Notes: generated from the sequence alone by a model not told the origin. A DNA stretch of 64,000 nucleotides from Nostoc sp. 'Peltigera membranacea cyanobiont' 210A (GCF_002246015.1 NZ_NOLJ01000002.1:259675-323674), one strand, 5' to 3'. Shown: positions 46,923-55,757, counted from the first letter of the stretch. Numbers and translations are program-made.

Positions 46923-49334
46923 ATGAACAAACCATTGCCGGAGAATGATGTGAAGATTTTAGTAATTGGAGCAGGAGTCAGTGGTCTAACAACTGCTATA
47001 TGTCTAAGAGAGGCAGGTTTTAATGTTGTGATTGTTGCAGATCGTTTTGCCCCAAATTTAACCTCTATTGTGGCAGGTGCATTATGGGAATGGCCACCAG
47101 CAGTTTGTGGTCGTCATGGATCTCCTAGATCGCTGGAACGCTCTAAAGACTGGTGTATGACTACCTATAATAAATTCAAGAAAATACACACAGAGTTCGG
47201 TTCAGAAAAAACAGGGATTTATTTGAGGGATGGGTATTTCTATTTCAAGGATGTTTTGGAAAATCGACCTGCTGATCTGAGCAAAATGAATGAGTTGAAG
47301 GATAAAGTTGATGGATTTGAAAGAGGTTTACATATTGTCCAAAAAACGATTGATTTGAATTTTCAAGGAGGTATAAAAGATGCTTATAAACACATGGCTC
47401 CGATGACAAATACCGATGTTTACATGAATTGGTTACTTCAGTATGTAAAGGATATTGGATGTGAGATTATCCAGGAGAAAATCACTGTCAATGTAGTTCA
47501 AAACGAACAGGAACTACTTAGCCGTTTTAATGCAAGGGCAATTGTTAATTGTGCTGGGCTAGGTTCAATAGCAACTACAGGGGATAGTTCCATGTATCCC
47601 GTGAGGGGCGCACTTGTCAGGGTTAAGAATCTAGGGAAAGTTGTCAAAGATGCTCATTGCATTTCCCATGAAGAATCTTCTTTAAATGAGCAAGACATCA
47701 TTTTTATAGTTCCTAGAGGGGATGATTTGGTGGTATTAGGAGGATTAACACAGCAAGACCAATGGGGTACAGACCTATCTCTTGAGGTTCCAATTATTCG
47801 ACAGATGTATGATGGTTGTTTAGAGTTTCTACCGGAATTAAAAGAACTCCCGCTAGATGAGAAGGAGCCTGTTAGGACTGGTTTACGACCATTAACATCG
47901 GAAAATGTTTGTGTGGAAAGAGTTTTAAACACACGCATATTTTATAATTATGGACATGGAGGGTCAGGCGTAACGTTGTCATGGGGATGTTCACAAGAAA
48001 TTGTCCAGTTAGTACAACAAATGCTCCGCGAGGAGGCAAATCCAGTTGCTTTGCATAGTAGTAAGATAGATAGCAATAAGCAGAGTGTCTTTGTGCTACA
48101 TGATATGCTTCTGAGCAAAACTGATTTTAGGCATATCTGCTCAGATAATAGAAATCTAGTTTTACTCTGTAGTAGGCGAGGACTCAGTGAGGTTGTACCC
48201 TCCCAGTATCAGTACTTGTCTATTGTGCAGATTGTAGAACCTTATAATTTACAAAATCTGTTCCAAACCTATCAACAGATTAAGGCTGACTATAAACTAT
48301 TAGATGACAACTGCCGGATTGTCACCAACGATGAGTATTCAGTGCTGTTAACTGCACAGTTGCGTGAAGCTCTAAATTTGCCGGGCGATCGCCCAACGAT
48401 GATCCACCAGTTTACTGATAAGAGTTACCTCAAATCTGCCCTCAAAAATTCCCTTATTCGGGTGCCCAAGTATCTGATTTTTGCTCAAGACCAATACCGT
48501 AAAGAGCCAGTTTCATACTTAAAGTTTGTTCTAGAAGAACTAGGTAATCACATTTTTATCAAACCAGTTATCGGAGCCGGATGTGAAAAAACCAGAAGAA
48601 TCTATACTGTTGATGATTTGAAAGCTTGGTGTGAAAGCAATGTAAATTCAGATGAAGAATTTGAGTTGAATGAATTCATTAGAGGTCAGTTATACAATAC
48701 AAGTGTTGTCATGAAAAACGGTCAGCCTTGTTATTTCGCTGCTTGCAAGCAGTATCGACCGAATGATGAGTTCATTTATGGTCATCAAATCGGCAATATT
48801 ATTGTTAGAGAAGAAGAACCAGAATTTCAGAAACTCTGGCAATTTTCAAGTGATGTGTTAAAAAGTTTAGAACACGATTACCCTAAAAATGGTGTACTCA
48901 ATATTGATTTATTGCTACCTTCTCTTAGCGAAGAAGCAATCCTAATGGAAGTAGCTGCACGCCCCCCTGAAGCGCTTGTATCAAGAATGTTTTATATATA
49001 TCAGGGGATACGTCTAAACGAGTTACATCTCCAATTACAGATTGGTGATTCGCCTGATATCATTCTCAAGGATAGAAATGAGTGGAAGTACAGTGCTTCC
49101 TCGATTCATCCAAAGCACAATGGTGTTGTTACAAAAATTGAGAAGCCAGTTCTCGAAAGTGATGTGGAAATTTATTGGCAGATTTATTTGGGAGAGAGAC
49201 TGGAAAAATCACAAAGTATGAGGGATGTTGCTATTGCTATTCTTTTGAGCCATTATGACTTTTCAACCCTTCAAGAGGAATATCAGGTAGCCAATTCTAC
49301 CAATTTCTACAATACTAAGAAAGATTTTTTCTAG
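46923..49334 (+). CDS. D-amino-acid-oxidase-like flavoenzyme fused to an ATP-grasp ligase
   Basis: 803 residues. Residues 1-360 are a DAO-family FAD oxidase: ILVIGAGVSGLTTAICLREA, GALWEWPPAVCGRHG, RTGLRPLTSENVCVER, and YGHGGSGVTLSWG near 343. A linker (about 370-500) follows, with an Arg/Ser-rich pre-ATP-grasp-like region. Residues about 500-730 are ATP-grasp: TDKSYLKSALKNSLIRVPKY, IFIKPVIGAGCEKTRR, ELNEFIRGQLYNTSVV, NIDLLL and MEVAARPPEALVSRM for metal/ATP binding. Both parts appear catalytically intact. This pairing is unusual; it may oxidise an amino acid (or make an imine) and then ligate a carboxylate to an amine. Cupin gene 315 bp downstream. Confidence 0.82.
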   Translation: MNKPLPENDVKILVIGAGVSGLTTAICLREAGFNVVIVADRFAPNLTSIVAGALWEWPPAVCGRHGSPRSLERSKDWCMTTYNKFKKIHTEFGSEKTGIYLRDGYFYFKDVLENRPADLSKMNELKDKVDGFERGLHIVQKTIDLNFQGGIKDAYKHMAPMTNTDVYMNWLLQYVKDIGCEIIQEKITVNVVQNEQELLSRFNARAIVNCAGLGSIATTGDSSMYPVRGALVRVKNLGKVVKDAHCISHEESSLNEQDIIFIVPRGDDLVVLGGLTQQDQWGTDLSLEVPIIRQMYDGCLEFLPELKELPLDEKEPVRTGLRPLTSENVCVERVLNTRIFYNYGHGGSGVTLSWGCSQEIVQLVQQMLREEANPVALHSSKIDSNKQSVFVLHDMLLSKTDFRHICSDNRNLVLLCSRRGLSEVVPSQYQYLSIVQIVEPYNLQNLFQTYQQIKADYKLLDDNCRIVTNDEYSVLLTAQLREALNLPGDRPTMIHQFTDKSYLKSALKNSLIRVPKYLIFAQDQYRKEPVSYLKFVLEELGNHIFIKPVIGAGCEKTRRIYTVDDLKAWCESNVNSDEEFELNEFIRGQLYNTSVVMKNGQPCYFAACKQYRPNDEFIYGHQIGNIIVREEEPEFQKLWQFSSDVLKSLEHDYPKNGVLNIDLLLPSLSEEAILMEVAARPPEALVSRMFYIYQGIRLNELHLQLQIGDSPDIILKDRNEWKYSASSIHPKHNGVVTKIEKPVLESDVEIYWQIYLGERLEKSQSMRDVAIAILLSHYDFSTLQEEYQVANSTNFYNTKKDFF

Positions 49335-49649
49335 CAGCCCGAAAGAAACTGTTTTTACAGCAGTGTTTGAGTTAAGAACCGAAAAATTACCACCTAAATG
49401 AGTAAATTTCAGTGCATTCTGCGCTTCTCTAGCAACAATACTTTTAACTCAGTCGATTTTAAGATAAGCTTTGTTGATTGATAAATGACTATAGAAAGAA
49501 GATAAAGTCCTCTTGTTTACATAGAGAACTTCTGTTTAAATCTGAAATTTCCATCATTTCACGCGGTTCCTAGTAGTCTGCTAACCAAAAAAGTAAACTA
49601 TCGACGGAAGCAGTAGGACAATGCCAGTCTAGAAAGAAGGCAATAACTA
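49335..49649. other. Intergenic region, nothing recognised
   Basis: 315 bp between the fusion gene and the cupin gene; no hairpin strong enough to call. Confidence 0.5.
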
Positions 49650-50054
49650 ATGACTAGTAAAGTTGCTCAATTTACCATAGATTCTACCTATCTTGTTCTT
49701 GGGGAAAATGGTGATAGTACTCCAATCCCAGTAAGCGATCGCTTTTTTGCAGATTTGGAAAATAAATTTGGTGACTTCAAGGGAAAGCGGCTAGTTTCAC
49801 ACTTTACGTTCACTAAAGACTGGGAAACTTGGGAAATGCACCCTGCTGGAGAAGAGTTTGTTTGTCTGCTTTCAGGTCAGGTCGATTTAATCTTGGAGCA
49901 AGACGAAGCGGAAAATAGGATATGCCTGAGTACTCCCGGCGCTTATGTCCTTATCCCTCGTGGAATATGGCATACAGCTAAAGTTGATACACCAAGTTCG
50001 ATGTTATTCATCACTCCTGGTGAAGGAACGCAGAATCGACCGAGAAGACAGTAG
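49650..50054 (+). CDS. Cupin-domain protein (ChrR-like)
   Basis: 134 residues, single cupin. HPAGEEFVCLLSGQVDLILE and GAYVLIPRGIWHTAKV carry the Glu/His metal ligands of the two cupin motifs (the first His set is partly replaced). Such proteins bind a metal or small molecule. Position just downstream of the DAO/ATP-grasp fusion could mean a shared pathway. Confidence 0.8.
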   Translation: MTSKVAQFTIDSTYLVLGENGDSTPIPVSDRFFADLENKFGDFKGKRLVSHFTFTKDWETWEMHPAGEEFVCLLSGQVDLILEQDEAENRICLSTPGAYVLIPRGIWHTAKVDTPSSMLFITPGEGTQNRPRRQ

Positions 50055-50076
50055 GTGCGCCAAATTAGAATGAATA

Positions 50077-50495
50077 CTAATTGCAATCTGAAGCTTGCCA
50101 AAGAATACGAAGTTTTGTGACTCGAACATTACCTATATCCGGTCGCATCAGCAGGTTTACCCATTCACAAATGTAGCGCCACGCATCAGGCTTTGAGCCA
50201 TCAAGCTCGGTAAAGTCATAAACCTGTGGTAGTTGCCCACTGGAAAGCGATTGTCCATTCCAGCGCACCACTTGTGGATCGCCAGATAAGCAACTGCACG
50301 CCCAACATAATGGGGCGTTTCAGAAATGATGAAGTGCGGTTCCTTTGCGCTTGCGTCCTGCCAGTTAGCTTCACTCACTCCAAAATGATCGAGCATAAGT
50401 TCCGAGCGCAACCAGCCCGGAGTCAGCGCCACGGCAGTACATTGATGCGGTTTATATTATAGTTCTTGCGCTAATGCCCACGCCATGCGGCTGAT
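50077..50495 (-). pseudogene. C-terminal relic of an SDR gene, frameshifted
   Basis: Read from the minus strand, MAWALAQEL is broken by an in-frame stop, then HQCTAVALTPGWLRSELMLD and HYVGRAVAYLA continue; a one-base change leads to GDPQVVRWNGQSLSSGQLPQ and PDAWRYICEWVN. These are the C-terminal third of an SDR (AVALTPGWLRSE pattern). Start, cofactor loop and active site are missing. Confidence 0.7.
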
Positions 50496-50787
50496 GACAG
50501 ACTGCTTCAATATTATGCCCGTCTGGATCAAGAACGAAAGCGGCATAGTAGTTAGGATGATAGTGAGTGCGAAAACCGGGCGCACCATTGTCTCGTCCAC
50601 CAGCAGCTAAAGCTGCGTTGTAAAATGCCTCAACAGCAGCATGGTTGTGAACTCTGAACGCTACATGAACTCTTACAGAACCAGGATTACCGTGAGTAAG
50701 CCAGAATTCAGCTTCTGGCGGCTGACCGAAACCAGCAATATCGGTACTTCCAGTGGTAGAGGCTGAATACTCTGCAATGAGTAACGG
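50461..50787 (-). pseudogene. C-terminal relic of a VOC (glyoxalase-fold) gene
   Basis: Minus-strand reading gives IAEYSASTTGSTDIAGFGQP, EAEFWLTHGNPGSVRVHVAF, FYNAALAAGGRDNGAPGFRT and AAFVLDPDGHNIEAVCHQPH, the last with the VOC metal-ligand Glu. The N-terminal half is missing. It abuts the peptidase E gene and is joined head-to-tail, in another frame, with the SDR relic. Both were truncated at this junction. Confidence 0.7.
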
Positions 50788-50790
50788 TCA

Positions 50791-51519
50791 TTAGGCAGAA
50801 GAAACTTTTTCAAGGAGGAAATCCAAATTATCATTAGGATAGTACTCTTTTGTTTCTTCTCCGAACTTGAATAAATATATTGTTTTGTTGCCAATCAATC
50901 TGATTGATGAATCTTCAACTTTTAACATTGCTCCTTCTTGCAACCCTACAACATAAATATCTGGATTTAAAACTAAAAACTCTTTGAGTCTTTGTTCTCT
51001 TGTTTCTCCATTGTGATTTGGAATTACTGCATTTGTATAGTGGGGGTTGATTTGAAAAGGAACTAAATTCAACCCTTGAAAACTTATCGGTTCAATTATT
51101 GGCATATCATTACTTGTTTTGATGGTAGGACAAGCAACATTAGAACCTGCACTCCATCCGATATAAGGAGTTCCATTACTAACTTTATTTCTGATGTCCT
51201 CAAGTAGTTGAGTCTGGTGTAAGCAATGTATTAAATGAAAAGTGTTTCCGCCTCCAACTACTACAGCTTCTGCGTTTTTAATTAATTCATGAGGATTTTC
51301 AACCAAATGAATAGCATCAACTTCATAACCTATATCTTGAAATACTTTTTCAACTTTTTCGCTATACTGCTGATAAGTTGAAGTAACGGCTGCAAAAGGG
51401 ATGAAAACTATTTTATTGACAGAGCTTCCTAAAAAGTTTTTAATTTCCTGACGAGGATAAAATAAGTATTCTTCACCGATATTTGTTGAATTACTAAGTA
51501 ATAACAATCTTTTTGACAT
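50791..51519 (-). CDS. pepE: Peptidase E (alpha-aspartyl dipeptidase, family S51)
   Basis: 242 residues. Nucleophile Ser123 in GWSAGSN, VVVGGGNTFHLIHCL and the C-terminal PHYTNAVIPNHNGETREQR with the catalytic His region. Family members hydrolyse N-terminal Asp-X dipeptides in the cytoplasm; length agrees with E. coli PepE. ATG with AGGAAAT before it on the minus strand. Confidence 0.9.
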   Translation of the reverse strand: MSKRLLLLSNSTNIGEEYLFYPRQEIKNFLGSSVNKIVFIPFAAVTSTYQQYSEKVEKVFQDIGYEVDAIHLVENPHELIKNAEAVVVGGGNTFHLIHCLHQTQLLEDIRNKVSNGTPYIGWSAGSNVACPTIKTSNDMPIIEPISFQGLNLVPFQINPHYTNAVIPNHNGETREQRLKEFLVLNPDIYVVGLQEGAMLKVEDSSIRLIGNKTIYLFKFGEETKEYYPNDNLDFLLEKVSSA

Positions 51520-51561
51520 AAGTTATTTCCTATAGTTGTAATTATCTATACTAAACAATAG

Positions 51562-51800
51562 TTAATTTGCACTCGGTGTTGGTTGAGTAAACCAGTTCAT
51601 AGCTTTTTGGGCGATCGCGCTCGGAACTATGTGCAACCCGTTGAACTCATGATATTGTACGTCATAGCCTGCGTGTCTATAACTGCTACACAATGGGGGG
51701 ACTGTACTGTTCAATAGGCAAAACTGTATCCCATTTTCCCTGAGAAATAAACACAGACAGTTTCCCTTTTTGCCTGCCAAAAGCCATAAATCCTGGTCAA
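51562..51800 (-). pseudogene. C-terminal relic of an alpha/beta hydrolase, frameshifted
   Basis: In one frame: KGKLSVFISQGKWDTVLPIE QYSPPIV-stop; in another: YRHAGYDVQYHEFNGLHIVP SAIAQKAMNWF. Together they match the catalytic Asp (QGKWDTVLP) and His (GLHIVP) region of carboxylesterases. A frame change breaks them and the N-terminal half with the Ser is gone. Confidence 0.65.
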
Positions 51801-51868
51801 AGGAGGCAAGGGGGCAGGGGGAACAACTGAGACTGAGCTTGTACTTTGCCCCAGTTCAAGCTGTATCA

Positions 51869-52648
51869 CTATTGCTCAAGTTGACAAATAAAATCCAATA
51901 TGAGTGATGTAAATTTTTCAGGATACCAGAGTCCCCATTCGTGGAAACCTTCTTCTACAGTAATTAATTTAGAGTCTGGAATAATTGCCGCCATTTCTTG
52001 AGCGTTACTTAATGGTGTAGTTAGGTCTTTTTCTGACCATAATAACAAACAGGGAGCTGAAATTTTTGGTAGTAGATGGTTGATATTTTCGTATAAAGAA
52101 ATTAGCAATCCTTGAATGACATTTACTGTGTTGAACAACAAGTTATAGGAGAAAACCAAAGGAATATCAACTAATTTCAATCTGCGTCTTGGAAGAAACA
52201 TTTGAGCCGTCATTTCGATTGCCCTTCGCGGTATCATCTCTGGTATAGATGGCGTGGGAAGTCCAGTACTATCTACCAGAATTAGACTTGTGACTTTTTC
52301 TGGAACAAGTGTAGATAAAGTAATGGCAATACCTCCGCCGAATGAGTGTCCTACTAGATGAAATTGTTGTAAATCCAAAACTTCCAGAAACGAAAGGAGA
52401 CATTTGCTATAGCTAAGGTAATCGGGAAGTAGCCCAGAGTAAGTTGATCTCCTAAAACTGGGTAAGTCAGGAGCAATTATAGTATGGTGCTGTGCTAGTA
52501 GTTTCAGCACTTCTTGATAAGGCTCAGTAGAGATTCCCCAGCCGTGTAGCAATAAGATAGGGATTGAACTCGACTCCAACCTACTTTGCTGATAAAAAAT
52601 AGTGCAATCTTGTAAATGTACCTGATGATTAGTTAATTGGGATTTCAA
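51869..52648 (-). CDS. Alpha/beta hydrolase
   Basis: 259 residues. LLHGWG oxyanion loop, GHSFGGGIA with nucleophile Ser102, Asp in WSEKDLTTPL and His in EEGFHEWGLW complete the triad. Substrate unknown; relatives hydrolyse esters, lactones or ring-cleavage products. ATG at 52646-52648, minus strand. The adjacent hydrolase relic (51562) is a different subfamily. Confidence 0.9.
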   Translation of the reverse strand: MKSQLTNHQVHLQDCTIFYQQSRLESSSIPILLLHGWGISTEPYQEVLKLLAQHHTIIAPDLPSFRRSTYSGLLPDYLSYSKCLLSFLEVLDLQQFHLVGHSFGGGIAITLSTLVPEKVTSLILVDSTGLPTPSIPEMIPRRAIEMTAQMFLPRRRLKLVDIPLVFSYNLLFNTVNVIQGLLISLYENINHLLPKISAPCLLLWSEKDLTTPLSNAQEMAAIIPDSKLITVEEGFHEWGLWYPEKFTSLILDFICQLEQ

Positions 52649-53456
52649 AACCGCAACCTCATTCGCTATGACTCGGTAAATTACTTCTACTGTGATGTAA
52701 TAGTAGCAATGCCACAGAGTTGAGGAAACTTTCTCAAGGATTATATAGGTATGACTTATACAAAGAAAGGAAGTTGCACTTAAGAAACTTAAATTAGTAG
52801 TACTTTTAGAAATTGCATCTGTTGCCTAATTTTGAAAATGTCACGTGAACAAGCTCAAGAGTTTTTGCTGATGCTGTATAAGCAGATGATACGCCCGTTA
52901 GCGGTGATGAGAAGTTTGACTTGTAATGAGGGTGTAGCGATATCGTTTGTGGCAGACACACCTCGCAAGCAATAGTTTATTGGTCTAGCACTAAACTTGG
53001 GTGTAAATCAAGCCATCCATTCACTCCACTGTGGCGCATCTGTTACCAGTTGAGCAAATTTATCTGGACTGACCTCCTCAAACTCCAGCATCACTCCTCA
53101 ACGCCGATCACTCGTCAGGGCGCTGAGAAACTTTTTGACGGCATTAACTCCATATTCCACCTGACTTTTCCCGTTATCTCGTTGATTGAGCGATAAGCGA
53201 AGCTTAAGCATAAAGGCTATCACTTACTATACCTCTAGCCCAAAGCCCTATTCCTCGTGATTTATTGTCACTAATATTAAGTTATTGAGAATAAACTATA
53301 GTTTGAAACTCCTGCTAATTCGTGGTTTCATGACTTAACGGGAAAAGTCAGTTTCAAGATTCAGGGCAAGTGACGGCAAATCCATCTTCTGATTCATCTC
53401 GTCTACTATCTCTTCATGCTAGGTCGAATAAAAACTTAGAGGGTGCTTAGAGTGTA
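52649..53456. other. Decayed intergenic region
   Basis: 808 bp. A 45-codon plus frame at 52838-52975 starts MSREQAQEFLLMLYKQM, slightly like Nif11 leader starts but soon diverging. On the minus strand (about 53210-53010) two frames read LSLNQRDNGKSQVEYGVNAV and VMLEFEEVSPDKFAQLVTDA; they look like one old gene with a stop. None is strong enough to call. Confidence 0.4.
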
Positions 53457-53705
53457 ATGGCTCAGATTCGACCTACGCGACGACGCTTGATTCAACTACT
53501 TGAAGGAGCAAGTGTCCTGGCTTTTTTGGGCTGTAATCGGCAAGAGCAAGCAATGGTGACACTATATACCTTTGGTGACTCAATTTTAGATTGCGAACGA
53601 TACAACGAGTTTGGTATTCACCCAGGTCAACTCCTTGTCCAAAATGATGATCGCTTGTTTCCTGAATTTCAAGGTCAGGATCTTACTTCACGTGCTGGGA
53701 GCTAA
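53457..53705 (+). pseudogene. Truncated SGNH/GDSL esterase gene
   Basis: 82 codons. A lipoprotein-like N-terminus with Cys27 (VLAFLGC) is followed by TLYTFGDSILDCERYNEFGI, the GDS nucleophile block of SGNH hydrolases, then the sequence ends. A full enzyme has about 200-250 residues with further Gly, Asn and DxxH blocks, which are missing. Twin Arg RPTRRRLIQLL before the leader. Confidence 0.65.
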
Positions 53706-53812
53706 TATCGTATAACAATATAAAATACAGGTATTATCTGCTACTGATTGAACAAATGCTTGACTATCGGAATTAGGATTGAGAAATAACCTTTTAAGAA
53801 GTAGGAGTATTA

Positions 53813-54277
53813 ATGAGTTTACCAGTTAAAGAAATTGTATTAGCACCAGGACAAGGTAATCATTTAACTACTGGGAATAGTGAAATAACATTTAAGGTAG
53901 TTGGTGCTGATACTCATGGTCACTTGGGACTGTTTGAAAACTTAATACAGCCAGGTGGAACTGCTCCAGTGCTGCATATTCATCGACAAATGGAGGAAAT
54001 GTTTTATGTTTTGTCAGGAGAAGTAGAAATTCAAGTTGGCAATCAGATAGTGCAGGGACAACCAGGAGCATTTGTGCTAGTTCCACGTAATACACCTCAT
54101 ACATTCGCTAACCGAGGAACTGTGCCTGCAAAATTATTAATCATGTTTTGTCCAGCAGGAGAACGCGAAAAATATTTTGAAGGGTTAGCTTTTCTTTTAA
54201 AGGATGGACAAACACCAGACAAGGAAGCTCTTGTAGAATTGATGCGAAAATTTGATCAAGAACCAGTAGAAATTTAA
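53813..54277 (+). CDS. Cupin-domain protein (quercetin-dioxygenase-like)
   Basis: 154 residues. Motif 1 APVLHIHRQMEEMFYVLSGE has His-x-His and Glu metal ligands; motif 2 GAFVLVPRNTPHTFAN has the second His. The C-terminal helical tail (KYFEGLAFLLKDGQTPDKEA) is common in this subgroup of unknown substrate. AGGAG sits 8 bases before ATG. Monocistronic. Confidence 0.88.
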   Translation: MSLPVKEIVLAPGQGNHLTTGNSEITFKVVGADTHGHLGLFENLIQPGGTAPVLHIHRQMEEMFYVLSGEVEIQVGNQIVQGQPGAFVLVPRNTPHTFANRGTVPAKLLIMFCPAGEREKYFEGLAFLLKDGQTPDKEALVELMRKFDQEPVEI

Positions 54278-54317
54278 TTATCAGTTGTTGGTGAAAAGCA
54301 AGTAAACAGGCAACGCG

Positions 54318-54488
54318 ATGGTGCAGCAGATTAGCGATCGCATCAGTCGGTTAGGGAAAAACGAGAATTTAGAAGAAGCTGCCCGTACTGTGCTGAAGCG
54401 CTTGGGGGAGTTGAAGCGACCGTATTTGACTGCGGTGGAGGAGAAGCTGTTGGGTTTGATTGAGCGAGAATACGGGCTTGGAGATTAA
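54318..54488 (+). CDS. Small helical protein of unknown function
   Basis: 56 residues: MVQQISDRISRLGKNENLEE, then ARTVLKRLGELKRPYLTAVE and LLGLIEREYGLGD. It is strongly helical and charged, with HIP1 (AGCGATCGCA) inside its codons and cyanobacterial codon use. No RBS is obvious. It could be the tail of a longer lost protein. It is just upstream of the CRISPR array. Confidence 0.45.
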   Translation: MVQQISDRISRLGKNENLEEAARTVLKRLGELKRPYLTAVEEKLLGLIEREYGLGD

Positions 54489-54751
54489 ATCTCCACAAAC
54501 TCGTAGACAATAATAAATACACATCTTATGATTATGGAATCAGTTTGATGTTTGGCAAGTCGAAGCGGGGTCAAAAACCCTGGGGATCTGCCAAAATCGC
54601 CAGAACCTTGACAAGTAAATAGTTTCACAGTTTCAGTACTAAGAAAAGTTGATAATTAGTGGCAATAAGAGCGGCTGAAATCGACCTATTTTTGAGGTTC
54701 GCCAAAATGCTTCCCAGGAAGCCTGCTCTGTAACAGTTTCAGCACCGAGCG
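54489..54751. other. Region preceding the CRISPR array (possible leader)
   Basis: 263 bp, AT-rich toward the left, directly before the first repeat. GTTTCAGCACCGAGCG just ahead (54735-54750) carries GTTTCAG, the reverse complement of the CTGAAAC repeat end. Confidence 0.4.
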
Positions 54752-54982
54752 GTTTCCACTAACCAAATCCCCTCACGGGGACTGAAACATCATAATTTAC
54801 AAACTGTTCGGGAGTCCAAAAAGCGTTTCCACTAACCAAATCCCCTCACGGGGGCTGAAACAGTAGTCGATGGTTTCCAAAGACTATTACCCCGCAAGGG
54901 GACTGAAACGCGAAGATAAAGCGAGTAGTTGCTGATGAATATGAAGTTTCCAAAGACTATTACCCCGTAAGGGGATTAAAAA
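54752..54982 (+). CRISPR. Short hybrid CRISPR array, four 37-nt repeats of two families
   Basis: Repeats: R1 54752-54788, R2 54825-54861 (GTTTCCACTAACCAAATCCC family); R3 54873-54909, R4 54946-54982 (GTTTCCAAAGACTATTACCC family). All share GTTTCC and, except R4, end CTGAAAC. Spacers: 36 nt, an 11-nt stub between R2 and R3, and 36 nt. R4 has a degenerate 3' end (ATTAAAAA), typical of the leader-distal repeat. Both families have a CCCC-GGGG hairpin core. The array looks like two old arrays joined within a spacer. The neighbouring Csm genes suggest type III-A use. Confidence 0.93.
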
Positions 54983-55280
54983 TCTAAAGATTAAGCAGGG
55001 TTTTCCTGGCACAATTGGCTAACAACTCTTTCGATTTCCTGTGTCATCCAATCAGAGCCGGTCTGGTTGTAAATCTGGACTAGAGATTGGTAGAACCACA
55101 AAGTTTTCTCTTTCCCAGCCCTAAAATCAGACCAAATGACATCACCATGTTGTTGCCAATCAGTAAGCAAAGACCTAGCATTATGCAATTTATCTGCTAA
55201 AGATACTAGTCGAACAGAAGGTAAAGCATAGCGCAATTTTTCTAAATATTGCTGCTTACGTTCTTGCCAGGGAGGTTTAG

Positions 55281-55440
55281 CCTGGATTTCTCACTTGTGA
55301 GAAATCCAAGGGGTGTGGGAGGTGTGGGAGGTGTGGGAGGTGTGGGAGGTGTGGGAGGATGGGGAAGAAGTCTTACCCCCCACACTCCCCACACTCCCCA
55401 CACTCCTCTTCCACACTATGCGTGAGAAATCCGGGTTTAG
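55281..55440. mobile_element. MITE-like 153-bp element with 7-bp target duplication
   Basis: GGTTTAG occurs on both sides (55274-55280, 55434-55440). The ends carry inverted GGATTTCTCAC (55284-55294) and GTGAGAAATCC (55422-55432), with an extra inverted copy at 55297-55307. The centre is GTGTGGGAGG repeats and their CCCCACACTC complement, like the tract at 3514. No coding capacity. It splits the HD-domain gene. Confidence 0.75.
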
Positions 55441-55562
55441 GAGGTGTGTCCCACTCAGTACAGGCATCGATAATAGCCAAAACTGTTTCACCAAAGAGTT
55501 GATGGATGTCTTCACGAATGGGTTTGCCGCCTTGGTCTTCGACTGCATCATGCAAAAGAGCA

Positions 55563-55591
55563 GCGATGCCTGCGGCGGGCTACGCCTACGC
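55563..55591. repeat. 21-bp small dispersed repeat inside a HIP1 site
   Basis: GCGAT, then 21 bp (55568-55588), then CGC: an opened GCGATCGC. It is the reverse complement of the unit at 42370 with one base change. It disrupts the HD-domain gene at codons for Glu-Ala-Ile-Ala by adding a TAG codon. Confidence 0.85.
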
Positions 55592-55757
55592 TTCTTCTTC
55601 CGTACCTCCAGCTTCTAAAACTAAAGCCGTTACACTTAACAAATGTGAAATGTAAGGAACGCCGCTAATTTTGCGTGTTTGATTAGCATGAAGACGAGTT
55701 GCGTAAACTAAAGCTGATTCAAATCGTTCAGTCAGTTTTAATGAATTCATAGTTGCG

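Larger units (their letters stand above)
54991..55750 (-). pseudogene. HD-domain small alarmone hydrolase-like gene, broken by two tiny repeats
   Basis: From ATG 55748-55750: MNSLKLTERFESALVYATRL, ISGVPYISHLLSVTALVLEA, then (after a 21-bp insertion at a HIP1 site) IAALLHDAVEDQGGKPIRED, then (after a 160-bp insertion) WQERKQQYLEKLRYALP and RLVSLADKLHNARSL. His, His-Asp and Asp ligands of the HD/RelA-SpoT hydrolase domain are present. Without 160 and 21 bp, 760 nt become 579, exactly 193 codons, so the intact form had 192 residues. MESH1/SAH-like hydrolases remove the pyrophosphate of (p)ppGpp. The 21-bp unit adds an in-frame TAG. It starts 8 bp after the TIGR03985 gene. Confidence 0.88.

Noticed and set aside
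52838..52975. 45-codon frame starting MSREQAQEFL, reminiscent of Nif11 leaders
   Set aside because: Similarity limited to the first ten residues; no modification enzyme gene nearby.
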